Assembly (NCBI GenBank): GCA_024195265.1
Contig: JAJLRJ010000011.1
Span: 4,886,866-4,950,865 of the forward strand
DNA length: 64,000 bases
Source of the DNA: Dendrophyllia cribrosa
Taxonomy: Eukaryota > Cnidaria > Anthozoa > Scleractinia > Dendrophylliidae
Reading direction: 5' to 3'
The notes beneath the pieces were generated by a model. The model was not told the origin of the DNA. It ran no database searches and saw only the letters and a program-made list of their open reading frames with translations. The position numbers were made by a program, and so were the translations under genes. This document shows, piece by piece, positions 36,601 through 51,600 of the stretch; position 1 is the first letter of the stretch; the number at the start of each line of letters is the position of its first letter.

Positions 36601-39600
36601 TCCCAAGTCCTGACACTGTGTCCTGAGAACCTCAACCTCGGTCTGGGAAAAAGCAAAATCAAAAAGCCGAGTTGGTGGACCATTCAAATGAAACCTCTTC
36701 AGCAGTACTTTTGCATGGTACCATTTGTTCTAACTTTTGAGTCTGTGGATGAAATCCTATGGTGTGACCATTCAAATGAAACCTCTTCAGCAGTACTTTT
36801 GCATGGTACCATTTGTTCTAACTTTTGAGTCTGTGGATGAAATCCTATGGTGTGACCATTCAAATGAAACCTCTTCGGCAGTACTTTTGCATGGTACCAT
36901 CTGTTTATATTTTACAAAATCAAATTTGGGATTTTTTTCTTGCATTTTGATTTTGACGCTTTTGGAGTGAAAGGGTAAACATCCACGTGAATATCTACAT
37001 GGAATCACAGGGTTTTTTACTCATAACGTTTTCACTTAGCAAAATACTCTATTTGCCAAAAGAAAAGTAGGGAAAATATCAAGCGAATGCTACCGAAATC
37101 ACCAAACTGTTACTACCCCGTAAAAAACGATCGATCGCATTTGAATTTTGGGCTTGCAAACGTGACCATTTGTTTCTGAACCCAACCCGCCAAAATGTCA
37201 CGTGACCAATTTGGCCGCTCGAAGTGGTCACGTGAGCAAGCCCAAAATTCAAATGCGATCGTTCGTTTTTAACGGGGTGCTAACAGTTTAGTGATTTCGG
37301 TAACAACACATACCTCCAAATTTGCCTTTTCGTTTCTCATTTCTGTTACATATTTCAAGGTTATGTCCGAGTTCTGCAAATAATAATGAAATAAATAAGT
37401 AACTAATATCCGAGCAAGTAAAAAAGTTGGGTGGGCCGAATGGGAATGGCGCACGGACTCCTCGCAAAATTATGTACATGTAGTCCTTTTAAAGGGGATA
37501 GAAACAAATTTAACCAAATGACTATCGAACAGACAAACAACAACAACAACAACAACAAATGGCGAACCGTGGGAGCATGGTAAAGTCCATTTTCTGTTGA
37601 CATTTTCTCCAGTAAAGCATTGCTTTCTTCTAACAGCTCCTAGAAACAAAGGAAACGAAAACATGAAGAAGACCAACCATAGAAAGTTGTTTCCTAGGAT
37701 GCTCAAACAAAAAAGCAAAACGTTGACGCTCTGAACATACGTTATACAAATCTCTTGTTTGCACAGCTTCATCTAGATTTTTGCGAAGCTTCCTGACTTC
37801 ATTTTGTAATTCAACCATCTTTTCATCGGGCTGGAAAACAGGAAAACAAAGAAAAAGACAATGCATTTACAGTTGCCATAAATGTTTTCAACGTGTTAAA
37901 TGTGAGATACGATAGAATTTATGTTACGCTCCCTTTATAAATGGATTACGATATGATCTGTCCTACCCATACGTACCTATTTAACCTCGCTGGACTGCGA
38001 AATCTTGCAGACCGTAGGTCAGAACTCCGTCAGAACCTTTTCCGAAAGACACTTAGTCACGCACAATGGTATTTATACAACCTTCCATTTGATGTAACAC
38101 ATCCGTCTGTTACTTTAAGGAACAGGAGCTCTATGTATATCCCGTTATGTAAAACTAACAGATACAGAAACACCTTTTTTAGTTTGTAATATCGGGTGCA
38201 AATACACATAACAACTACTACAAACGATCACGATTTAATGTAAATACACCTTAGCCCTTGCTGGCAGACGAATTAGCCGAAGACGAATGTTGCACCATAA
38301 TTCGTCTAAACTCCAAATTTATATCCAGACGAATTATACGTCTTGGACAAATAAATCGTCTCCCGTATAAATTTGGCCATTGCAACTAACCTCTGTTTGC
38401 ATGTCTTTATCCTCGTGCTCTATATCCATTACTGGAGACAAACATCTTTAATGTGTTGAGAATAGAAAAGGAGATTAATAACACAACAACAAAAAAAAAA
38501 AACAAGATCTGCTTCGTACTGAATAAATCTGTAAGAGAAATTCAAAACTTGCGATTTCTACAAAGAAATGTACGACAGACGATCAGTGTGTGTGCGCGTC
38601 TAAGATTGTGACTTCCTAATTATATATTTCCTTTAGGATACATCAGATCTCAAGACTAAAACATCACATTAATTTTTTGCAAAAAAAAAAAAGTTTTTTC
38701 ATTTAATTTATTGAATGTATTTAATTGTAAATGAAATCCTAAAGTGCTACATTTCAAATAAAAGCTGCTGTGCATTTATTGTTCTCCAAACCAGTAGCAG
38801 TAGTTTGTAGAAAAATTGCAGGATTACAAGGATGGAAGTGGATTACAGTTCATCAATTTTGATTTCGTGACAAGCGGTCAAGAAATCAAAGTTTCCATTG
38901 TGGTGAAATTTTTAGGTTTTTTGATCGTTATTTTGTCTTTTATTTCATATTAATTTCTTTGGGTTCATCACTTTTGGCCATTTTTTCTTCCCATTTTAAG
39001 AAAATAATTTAAGCAAGCTTTAAAAGCAAGCTCCTGGTCATAATGACGAGAACACGACATGTCAGCCGGGACGGTGTCCCTTTAAGCCGATCCGCATTGC
39101 TAAAACACCTACCTTTTTGTCCGAGGACTGACAAAACCGACTCTTCTTTGGCTGAATTCATTAGACTTTCTCTCCTCCTCCTCATTTAGCCTTGAAAGGA
39201 ACGCTTCTCTCGGCATCTCATCAAATTCACTTCCATCGCTACTGGGACTTGAACCGATTCGCTGTAAACGCGCCTGAACCGCGTTTGCCATAGCAGCGGC
39301 CGAGGCAAGAGGGGCCTTCGACAGAGCCGCACCTGGGCACCAAGTCTCACGCCTCTGCGAAAAGGAACAAATATTTACAGAGGTTTACAAAGGCATCATG
39401 ACTGAAGCTGATTAAGAGCGTTACTGTAATTCACTAATGTGGAAAAAAGTGCCTTGACTACAAAAAGGCCGTAAGGACGCATGTTTCTGCCAGTGCAAAC
39501 GATGGGTGTTATTTTTTTATTCGATGGGCCCTGGACCCGTTTTTTTTTCAGTGTTGGTGACAGATGCGTCTAAAGCACTAAAACCAGGCCCTCTCTACTC

Positions 39601-42600
39601 ATGTAAAGGATGTAAGAGATTTGGTCTGTAACGCTTTTTAACAGATGGGTAGCCATCTCGTCCCAAAAACTAAGATCTTCTTGGTCAGCGCCATGGATCA
39701 CAGACTTTGTCTGGCTCCAACTTGAAAGTCGTTCTACGTTACGCAGTCTCAGAATTTATTCCGCTCAAATCTGATCGGCAAACGATCAAAAATGAGCACT
39801 CTGCGGAGGATCAACAAAACGGAACCGACCAGAGTCCGTGATCCGTGGCGACGGCCAAAAGGATCACGGCTCTGGAGTCTGGAGACGAGAATGGTGTGTA
39901 GCCAATCACATGAAGGTAAGTAATGTACATTGAAAAGCGTTGGTTTTCTTGCATTATCAGATGAAATCACACCAACCTTTGCCATCCTTGCTTTATTCCC
40001 TTTAGTTTCAGTGTCTTTGCCGGCGGAGCAAATCATGTTACGAAGCCTTTTTATTTTCTCTTCTTGTTCGCTCTAAAGTGAAACAAATAAAACAAATAAG
40101 CTTACTGTTAGTTATTTTATCGTCATAACTTAAACAATCTCAAATTTTATATTTAAAATGAAGAAACAAAAAAGTGGAAGCAAACAGTACCCAGAAAAAT
40201 ACTGTTTACAGTGTAGTTGCGTTTTTATTTGAATAGTCATACTCTAGGACTTTCTCTTAGAAAGTTAGAACCACTTTTAACCCTATTAAATTATAATAAA
40301 CGTTAGAAAATACTTTTGAACAGCTTTCATTTGAATTGTTACAAAACCACCTTGCAGAACATAATGAGTGACATCTATGTAAGAACGTACTGGTGCACAC
40401 ATTTGAATTTGTTTAAAATATAGGTTTGTCCACAAACTCAAAAGTTAGAACGAACTTGTGCGAAATAAGATACAGCACCGCTAGTTATTTGTAGTGGCAA
40501 CCATTGAAACGAAAGCACTTATTACTCGCGGAAGAATGCCACCGAGTATTAAAATGAGCATAATTCATGGTCACAAATGGACATCTTCTAGAAATTCTAG
40601 AAACGTCTTTTTGAAGTGTTTCTGCGATTAGACATAAGATAACGACCAGAACTGAATATTTATTTACAGTGTTGAGCATTTTAGACCGCTCTAAAAGAAA
40701 ATATTTGGGAGGTCGATTAGTTAAATTATTGTGCTATGTGTTATTTTGCTGGGTGAAAGAATAGACGAAGATTTCGGAAGAGAGTGAAAGTGTCCGCGTA
40801 GATTCTGTAGGGCAGTGTGTAGGGTGAAGGATGGAAGCGATCGTGGTTTCAAGTGTCGGCTACTGAATGTAGTCTTACTTTTCAGATATGATTTTATGTT
40901 TCTCCGTAAAAGCACTCAAAGCACTAAATAATGCACTGGGTTTAATAAAGATGCCACGAGTTCAAGCTGTGTACAGCTTCTTATTTAATAATAATTCTCA
41001 GACCTGTTGAATACGTTGTTGTTCCAGCATTTCCACCATCTAAGGAAAAAAAGGTATGATTAATTACTTTATAAATCTTAAAACATTCAATTATTTCAGC
41101 CTAGTACACAGGCACGTACATGCGCTCTCAATGTACAATTAATCTCGTCCCCAGGGCCTTCTCCGCTTTAAAAATGGCGGGGTGGGAATTTTGAAAGTGG
41201 GATGGCCCTGGGGCCGAGTTTGCTCTATGTACCTTCTCTTTTTCGAATTGTAGCTCCTGCATTTGCGAAATCGTTGACTGTTGAGTTATCTGAGAAGAAA
41301 AAGAAAGAAAAACAAAACAAGGCAGACAGTCGGTCAGGTCTTTTGTAATATTAGTATCCGAGACGGAGAAATGTGTCCTAGATGACATACAAAACACTTA
41401 CCTCCACGAGTTGCTTTTTCAACTCACAGATCTCTTTGCGGTAGCGTTTCAGAAGAGTTCCATCATCCAATACCTTAGGAGAAAACACAATTTAGTTGGT
41501 GACATGCATTATGGCCCTGGATAAAAAAAAAAAAGCTGTAACCTGGTTTTGAGTTGAGTGTCAAACGTAACCTGCATTTAGGCATTCTTTCTCAGGGGGA
41601 GGGGAGTGGGTCTGATCCAATTGTGACGGGAGTTGAACACAGGATTATCATCCCGCATAGAGATCGAGGAGGAATTGAACAGCAGCTTCTTAGATCACAA
41701 ATAACCCCGTGCACAGGTGCCCCACCTCCCCTGTGGAAACGGAGGTTAAACAGTATTTTTTTCAATACAGACAGGGGTTGTTAAAAAGTCTTTATTGATC
41801 GCATACAATATTATCTTCTTGTTTACCTCGTTAACCTCTGGGCAGTTCTTTATGGTTTTGGCACGACTAGCAAACTGCAATAAAACAAACGGTATAGCAT
41901 ATTGAAGACACACCACAAAGGAGGGCGCTTAGCATTTGTCAAAACAGAATGGTCTGTTGATAACTAGAATACGTCTTTTTGAAGACCTGTTCATACAAGT
42001 CTATCTGAATTATGCATACTCTTCACAGACACTTCTAAAACGCGAAGAAAAGGCCGCCATTAGGCTACTCACTCTACTCACTTTCTATAACAGAAAAGAT
42101 AGTGAGTAGCGTAGCCAATAAAGGAACAGCATTCGTGATAGAACGCTAGTAGATTTATACTAAAGCCCAAAAGTCTTGAAATTAAACATGTTAACTTTAT
42201 TCCTCTCTATTTGGAAACTCAACACAACATTACAAGGGCGGTACCCTCTTAAATTTGAACGGAACAGTGTTTTTACACCACATGTTGTTAGTTCACCCGT
42301 AAAGGAAATAAGAAACTGTGTTATGGTGGACTGAAAAGTGATAAGCGACCTATATCAAAGCAAAAATAAGTAAATGTAAATGTGCCATATTTGTATCGAT
42401 ATTCTGTAACTCCAATATTCCTGTTTCGATTAGAGTGCGTAGCAGGCGCATGAAAATAACTTGCCTGCAAGAAAGAACGGGGCGCGCGAGGGAGACACGC
42501 GCCTCGTTCTTTCTTGCGTCCATATTTTTTTCATGCGCCTGCTATATGTATCGGTATCGTGGTATATCGTTGCAGCACTACACAGTGGAAAACGCTTTCA

Positions 42601-45600
42601 CCTTTAGAGTGCTTATGGTTTCCTCAACAGCTGCGGGAGTAACTGTGCAGATCATAGACGTCTTGGCATTTCCACCGAGCGAGGACTGCAGGATTCGGGT
42701 TAATTTGGAGTCACGGAATGGTATAAAACTAAAAAATAGAAAAAGACGGTAAAAAGGAAGACAAAATTATTGTCAAGTGGATTGAAAAGATTGAGGGGGC
42801 GAGACGAACAAAATACAACAAGTAAAAATATGTGTTCTTGCTGTCTGGAAGGTTACAGTGAAACCTGTATTAAGCGGAAACCCTCGGGACCCTCGCTAGT
42901 ATCCGCTTATTAATAGAGGGTCCGCTGAATACAGCTTCGTGTAACAGTAAATATGGGAATAAAATTTAGGGACCCAAGCTGCTGATGTCCGCTTAATATG
43001 GGACCCGCTTAATCACTGCAGGTACTTTTAATTTAGGCCTTTTAGAGCAGTTTTCAATTGAGTATCGAAAGTAATTTCGCAATTGCTTTGGTTTTGCATT
43101 GCTACGCTTTGTGATTGGCTAAAGAATCTCGCGCCACTTTATTAACCAATCAGAAGTAAAACCAAAACAAATCGTGACTTGCGTGCACGCGTTTTCCCGC
43201 GCTTGGCGCCGGCTACATGTATTTGCTTCGAGTTCTGATTGGTTCTGCGAGTTCTGTAATTGCTAAAAGTAATTACTTTGGTTTTGGTTTTACGACATTC
43301 AGTTGAAAACCGCTCTTATACTGATCATCAGTCTTCATTAGTTTCTGTTCAACAGCACAGTTTACAACTGATTGGTAGACTTGGCTAAGAAAATATTTAA
43401 TGAACACGGGACATTAAGAGAAGATAAGAAACGTATACAGTCTTTAACTGTTTCAATCACAGGTGGTCTTGTACCTCTCGTTAACTTGACTAAAACCCTT
43501 TTCCTTGTGCTCAAGAGTGTTGCGCTAGATTTATTTTAAGGTTGTTGTTTTTGTTATTTTCACCTTTCTCCTTCGCTAAGTTTAGCAATCACCGATCCAA
43601 GGACCAGCAAACTCTTATTGATGTGTCCACCTTCCTTCAAACGCTGACCTGCAAAGAATAACATGCAATTCAAAATGAATACATAAACTAACTTGTATCA
43701 GAAACTCATAAGTGGGTTGAAACGTGGAACTCTCTTGTACGCTTCAAAACAAGCTTCAGATTATTCAATTTGCTGAGAAGTTGTTACAGCCATATTTCGC
43801 AAATCATGATAAAAATATTAACCAATCAGTTCGCTAGAACAACTTGCTTCCAAACTCGAGAGACCGAGGGGTTTCCAAATATGGTACTAAGCAAAAAATG
43901 AATATTCGGAAGCTGTGAATGCGCGTTACATGTTTCAACCCGCTTATGGGTTTCAGCTTGTATACAGTTGAAGCCCTTATTTCGACCACTCTATACGGTT
44001 CAACATCTGTTGCAGTTGATCAACAATGTTAAGACTGCAGTGTTAAGACTGCATGCTATGTTGAATGGGCCATTTAACATGTTGAACAACGATAGCAAAT
44101 GTTGAATGTGTTTTCTACTCATTCAACAAGTTGAAAAATTATTTTGTTGAGCAACAATGTCAACGACGTTGTATCGTATTTATCATGCGTTTAAAGGCTC
44201 CCGTAAACGACTAGTCTACTTGTGACCACGTTTTTCAAATCCTCAAGGAAAGTTGTTTACGACAACTTTAACTGTAAATGGACTTAGAAAAAAAAAATGC
44301 AACAGGAGTTGCATAAAAAAATGCCCAGTGCAAATTATTCACTGCATTCCTGCATTTTTTGACATTCCCGCTTTTTTTTCCGTTGCCTTAAACGTTGTGA
44401 GAGGACACCTGACTACACATGTAGAATTTGGATGTTACATTCAGATTTTTTTCCCTGCCAAACTGCGTCGCGTCGCAAAAGGCATTATGCCTAGTGTAAT
44501 CACCGCGTTTGAGCCAGTAATGGTTGCACCCTTAGACAACATTGACAATGTACTGTACAATTCTGTTCACAATTGCAACACAAATTGCACAAAGAAATAA
44601 CTTAGTGTAAACGCACATTGCAATGGACATTTCTCAAAAGTTTCCGTTTTACTTTGACAACGTAGCGACGCAAACTAATTTCAACTTCGCGAGATAAGGG
44701 CGCCTATTCCGGGTCTCTTAGAATATCTCCTGGGAAATTCAGGCACTATTAATAATTGTATAAATGAAAAAGCTGACAAACCGAAAGCTCCAGTCTGTGA
44801 TGCCCTCTCTGACCCGGCCAGGTCCACTAAGTTCTGAAACAAAAACAGGAATTTTACGAGCGAGTAAATGTAAAATTAATGTCAACGTACAAGTGAAGCG
44901 AGCATAAAAATCCCTCGCGCGCAGAGAGGAAAAGATTTAGGTCTTAAAGTTGATATTTATAATACACGGGACGATTTGCTGCGACGATTTCTAGCGCAAC
45001 ATGGGTGCGTAGACCATTTTCTTCTCAAGTTTTGCGTTGCGAAGTTTTTGAATCAGCTTTAAAAATTTGAAAATGCAAAAATACGAATTTTACTCAAGTT
45101 GTTTAGTGTAACATACCTGTCGTTAATTTTGTTGCGCTAAAAATCGTCGTTGCGAATCGTCCCGTGTAACATCACCTTAAGTTGCTGTTACACAAGGCAA
45201 TTATTTTCCTGCAATTTTCACTGCTGAAGAGGTTTCATTTGAATGGTCACACCATAGGATTTCATCAACAGACTCAAAAGTTAGAACGAATGGTACCATG
45301 CAAAAGTACTGCTGAAGAGGTTTCATTTGAATGGTCACACCATAGGATTTCGTCCAGACTCAAATGTTAGAAGTACACTACATGTGTCCATAATTGACTC
45401 TGGCAGTTAACAGGTTTAATCTTAACACACCCTTCCCCTCACTCCTAGTCTTCAAATAAAGGCTGCATAGGAGACTACTTCACTCCAGAATCTTACTTAG
45501 TTGTATTTTAACTGAAAATTCGACGTCCCCTGAAAAAGATTTGTCACGGCATTGTCTAAAGGTGCTGTTACATGCAGGAGAAAGCTTTTTCTTGCGACAA

Positions 45601-48600
45601 AAGCATTGCGAGACAAGTCGCAGATTACAGTACATGTTACACGCGGGCAACTTGCCTCGCATCGTTGGGAAAAGTAGGTGTTCAATTTTTTCTGCAACTC
45701 GCCACGCAAGTTTCGAAGAGGGGTGTTACACGCACAGTTTCATCCGCGACTTATCTCGCAACAGCTCTCGTCAGCATTGCTTTGTTTTTGCATGGTACCA
45801 TTTGCCTTTTTTAACATTTTACATTTAATGAAATTTGGAATTTTTCTTGAATTTTGATTTTTGGCATTCTTGGGAGCTAAAGCGGGTTTAAAGATGGATG
45901 GTTTACCATATGCGCCACACGAACTGCTCCATCAATAGTATCAGGGTCTTTGCTCTCATCCATCATTTCACGGCTTTCAATGACCTTGAGAATAAAACAG
46001 AGGAAATCATACTAAATGATACCATGGAGGTCAGGTTGCACACATGTTTGCACTTTCTTAATCAAGAAGAAGATGACAAAGAAGATGATGACGACAAAGA
46101 AGAAAAAGAAGGAGAAGGAACAGGAGGCGTATAAGAATAATAGCACGCTAGTAACCGATGCGGTTTGGGTGTTCACACTGCAAGGCTGTTAAAGGGGCAT
46201 TGTCACGCAGATTCTGCTATGTTTTGGTCAAAATAGACCAAATTGTTAACAAGGTACCCTTGCTCAAACATAAAATTAATCTTAGAACACCAAGAAGAAA
46301 ATACATTATGTATCAAGTGATTTATTCAAGGAAGAACAAATCATAATACGTTTTTCTGCGGTTTTTCCGCGACAATTTTTTCAAGTTCCAATCCATTTCC
46401 GCAGCCAAAGATAACAAATAGTCTAGTTTCTGTGCACTGGTAGAGTATTTGTTGACAAAACTGGACCATTAGGTTTCCATTCAAACAAAATGAATTTTGG
46501 CTTTCAAAGTGACACTAAAAATAGGTGACATAGCTTCTTTAATTCTTAGAGTTATCACAGGGTGTCCAAAGGTTGTCCAAAAGCCTTTTTAGTCATGCGA
46601 TTTTTGTCGCGCTCTCCAATGCAACTTGTCGCAAGTGTAAACTAGCGGCGATTTCCTGTGCGATTATGGGTGCGATTTTTGCTGCGATTTCCCAAACATC
46701 ACCGCCAAGTTGGAACATCGCGCGACAAATCGCACCCAAATCGTCACTAGTTTACACACGCGATTCAAAGATACAACTTGCGCGCGACAAAAATTGCACA
46801 AAAAATCGCTCTTAAAGTTCTATAAAATTTAGGGTTGTCCGAAGACAAATGTTAGTCGGCTATGGCACCAAGACCCTTGCTCTACGTCAGTGAATAAAAC
46901 TTACCACTCTGAAAATAGTGTGGCTTCGACTGCTCCGATCGTTCATGTTCGTTTCTCCAAAGTGTCGATTTTCTAGAACACACAAAGTGAATATTTTATT
47001 AGTAAATGTTACTGTGAAATTTGTTTGCCAGTGAGAAAAAAAAATGCAGACTAGTACCAGCTTATTTTTTTTAAAACTCACTTTCTCCACGTAGCATATG
47101 TTTAAAAACATCTTCTGGACACGAGACGACCTCTTCCGTCAGTTCGCCAACAAACACTTGCTTCTAAAAACAACAAACAGTTTTATAACGTGTTAACATG
47201 CGGACACCAAAACCATCTTGGGTGGGCGTGGGTGTTACTGGCCATGCTTTTTTCCACACCAGTCACCTTGAAAATTAGCCTGGGTACAGCTGTAGGCTAC
47301 CGTAAATTCTCTATTAAGCACCCCCCCCCCCCCCTCCAAAAAGCCCCCATTTTTGGGGTAAGAAATTCATTAAGCCCCCCTCCCCCCCCCCCTTTTTTTC
47401 CTTTACAACCCAGGCAATCAAAAATATAACCTAGGGCTTATTAAAAACTTGAAGTTCAAGAGGGGGGGCTTATTAGAGAGGAGGGAGTTAATAATAGAAA
47501 GGGGGTTCTTAATAGAGTGTTTACAGGTGTATACAGTGTAGGTGTCAATTAGTTCTACAGTCTAACAGGTACAATTATAGATGGGAAAGACAGTATGTGC
47601 AGCTGTATAAAGATGGTTACAATGCTAAGTTACAAGTTCTTATTTGCCCGTTTACCTGTTGATTTTCATGGATCTTAAGATTTGTTTTGGCAGGATTCAG
47701 CAAATCCTTTATGTCCTGAAGAAAAACAACAACAGTCAAAATCATGTTGCTCGTTAGAAAAATGAAAAGCAAGCAATTAAATAGTGTTATTGTATGTATC
47801 TCAGTTTCAAGCCGGTTTTCACTGGCTACGGAGTCGGAGTCGGAGTCGTAGTCGGGGTCGTAATGAGCGCTTCCAAGCGGAGTCATAAGCTCACGGGAAT
47901 CAGAGTTGGAACGGTTCCATTTTCTTCCGATTCCGCTTATGACTCCTTAATCTTCTTCCGATTCCGTCGGTTTGATTTTCACTAGATCGTAACGCTCTGC
48001 GCTTCTGATTACGACTTCGCTCTGACGTTAGTGAAAACCAGCCTTTAGAGAACTTTATAAATGTAGAAGTACTAGACTAAGTTTATCAGGTACCTCATTA
48101 TAGATCTCCATGTATGACACTCTGATCAAAAACTCTCTGGAGGGATGCTATTTTAAAAAGAAAAATAGTAGAAATTATTGATGCAAAGTGATAATTAAAA
48201 GAACTTATTTAAGGGCTGTGTGTATAAACTGAACAGAAGTAACATACATTGTAAAGGCCTGGACACACAGTGCAGCTTTCAGCTTTTCTTGCAACATTGT
48301 ACGCAAGAAGATTTTTTGGGGGTGTCACACAATGCAATTTGTTGCGCGCAACTTTGTAAAAGAAGTTGCACTGTGTCTGGGCCTTAACAGAGAACTCAGC
48401 GCAAAATGCACGCAAACAGCAAACCAGTAAAAAATTTGAGATCAAGAAAATGAATTTTGCTGGTAGGTACAATCTACAGTGTACATGTAGAATTTACTTT
48501 GTGGATCTCGAGTTTTTTATGACAGGTCTGCGGTTTGCATTCAAATGCATTCTACTCTGAGTTCTCTGTTAGATAACTTCTGTCCAGTACTGTATGTAAA

Positions 48601-51600
48601 CAGCATGATGTCTCAGTCAGATGGTCATCCACCACCCCCCCCCCCCCCCCCCCGACCCCCAAATTCACTGTATTTCCAGCATTGTCTGCATGCCTCCAGA
48701 GTCCGGAGTTAGTGATTACATTGTACATGAATGGAGGAGGGTTGATGCTGCCTCTGTCCTGCTGTGCATAGTCTGAGATTTACAGTTTAAAGCAAAAGAT
48801 TTTGATAAAAAAAAGTACTCAGAATAGTAATGGTATAATGTTATACTGTCATATTGTTATTTAATTACAGTAATTGTAGCAGTTATTCCAAATCCAGTTT
48901 ATATTATGTACCTGCTAGAGGCCTTTAAAAAAAAAAGAAAAGAACTCCATCCAGCCTGAGATTTAAATAAAGTTCATCATCATCTCTAGATGGATCTCTT
49001 GATCTCATCATCTTTAGATGGATCTCTAGTCCAACACACAGGTTGTTTTTATTACCTTTTCAATGTAGTCATATATCTCGCTGACTGCCTTCGGAATAAC
49101 CCCTTCATTTTGCTGGTCTCCCATCATGGTATAAGTCTTGCCAGAAGATGTTTGTCCATATGCAAATAGGGTTCCTGCAGAAAATGCACCAGGGTTCTCA
49201 ATAATAACTTTTTTCAACAACTGTTGCATTTCTGTGCACACTGGCATATAACAAGGTGGCAACATGGCCATTACAGGCCATTTAGTAATACACTGTATTT
49301 TAATACCATGATGCTTTGTATTGATTAGAAACAATTATTGTCAGTACATACATGTACAGCTGTAACACTACATGTCTTACAACTTGAGTTATGGTCTACA
49401 GTTTTGAACAGCTCTCTTTTTTAAAATACACAATATTAAATGTATTGCTAAAAATAATAATTTCCACTTGACTTACTGATAAAACATAGTATTACACTGT
49501 ATAAACTCTCAGGGCTGTCATTAGCACAATGTAGCTGGAAGCCGGCTATTATATGGCTGGCAACTGCGGTAAAGAAGACCGACAACTTAAAGATTGAACA
49601 TGACTATAAAATGACAGCAACCATGGTAGGCTACAGCTGTATCTTGGGTTTATGATGGCCTATTTTCCTTGAATGTGTACATGTAGCTGCTAACCTCTAA
49701 CCTCTGTATACATGTAGCTGCTAATTTAAGCTTAATGACAGCCCTGTAAACTAGAATCTACAGTTACATGTACTGTATGATATAAAAAGAGAACACATGT
49801 TTTCCTCACACATACATGTACATGTACAGTCAGGTAAATTTGACTTAGCTCTATCACTTTGACTCACCATTAAATCCATCCATGGCTGACAAAACTGTTG
49901 GTCGGCCAAACTCATCATAAACATCTTGAGTGGAATTGGAAATATCAAATATTCTGTCTAAAATACAGAAGGACAAGGAACTTCGTCATTAATTAATTTT
50001 ATGACCTGGGCAGGATATAATGTGAATTTGACTTCACACTCTGTCTGATTAAATTCAAAATTCTATTGAAATCAAAATGTAGTAAGTGGTAGATCATGTA
50101 TATGTTGTGGTTCAATTTTATCCTTGGTTCAAATTTTATTTTCCTTTGTTTAAAACTCATTATCATACATTACCATAGCCAAAAACAAAGGAAAATAAAA
50201 TTTGAACCAAGGATAAAATTGAACCACAACATATATGTTGTAGTTAATTTTTTATCTCAGGTAATTTTTATTTTTCTATTGTTTTGGGGTATGGTAATAT
50301 ATGCTAATTAATTTGAAACAAAAGAAAAACAAAAATTACCTGAAATAAAAAATTAACTACAACATATACATACATGTACAGTGTATTAATTTTGTTCATT
50401 ATATATATTTTACAACATTAATTACCAAGATTTAGTAATTTTCTGAAGATTAATGCAAAATTACAGTATCTGTACATGTTTGAATACTTTTCAAAGGTTG
50501 TAAGAACATTTCGGATCAACCTGAACCAACATCTTTTAGCTTGCTTGACATTTACAATTTTAATGGGCAAACGTGGTACAGTGTAGGACGGTGTACATGT
50601 AGCTAACATGAAGACATCGCAGATACATGTATCTTCACTCTTCACAGTGAAGATAAATGTGTCAAGATACATGTACTGTAGGATTTTTCTGCAGTAGAAG
50701 AAATCCTAGCACCGGCCGGTATTTCACTGAAGTTTAAATACCGTAATGATTCTATTTACATGGTGATGTACATGTAGTTATTTAATATTTATTTATTTGT
50801 AGTTGTTTATTTGCGGGTTGCTACTATATTTTGTTTTATTATTTGAAAAATAAATCATTGTTGTTGTTGTTGTAGTGCCCGGGGCAACATTTAATTTTGG
50901 CAGCTCAAGGGAGGGCACTTATTGGAGAGGGGGTGCTTAATATTTCTTTCTTTTTCTTGACAAAAACACGAGAGTGAGAAAAAGCAATTACAGAAAATGT
51001 AAAAACAATTGCATTATCAGAACAATGGTTTCCATGGTAACAGAATATAATTTGCTATTATACCTCAATGTCACTTGTCAGGGGGGGCACTTATATTAAC
51101 AAAAGGACACTTACATGTAAAACTGAAAAAAGGGGCACTTATTAGAAATGAGGTACATTTTGTACTTAATGGAAGGAGGGTGCTAATTCAATAGCAAAGC
51201 GCACAAATGACGTCAGTACTCATGTTTGTCTGAGTTTATAATTTATTCTTGTTTATTCTTGCATTTCTGACAATAGAAATTCGTTATTAGGAATCCCCTG
51301 AGAGTCAATTTTGGTTTGTTTGTCTGAGTTTTAGTTCTATAAATAGTAATTGTGCGCTTCGCTATTCATTATGGCAATAAAATATGTTACACAGCACAAC
51401 TAGCAGGGGTGTAGCTAAGAAAACACTCAGCAGGCCTGTTAACAAGTTCAGCCAGTTTTTCTGGCTTGTGCTCCTTCAAAATCTCCCAAAGTCTTTGTTT
51501 TCTAGTGAAATTTCAGCTGGTGAAATTAGCCAGTTGCCGGCTCTTAGCTACATCCCTGAACTAGATTTCCTTAACAACTGATAATAAAACTTACCAAAAA

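Noticed and set aside
38391..38434. Exon 19 acceptor at the nearer CCAG (38435)
   Set aside because: With exon 18 ending in phase 2, that site gives an in-frame stop; the AG at 38446-38447 keeps the frame open.
45898..46134. Acidic 78-codon plus-strand ORF
   Set aside because: It is the reverse of CENP-E exon 9 joined to a GAAGAAGAT-rich intron stretch.
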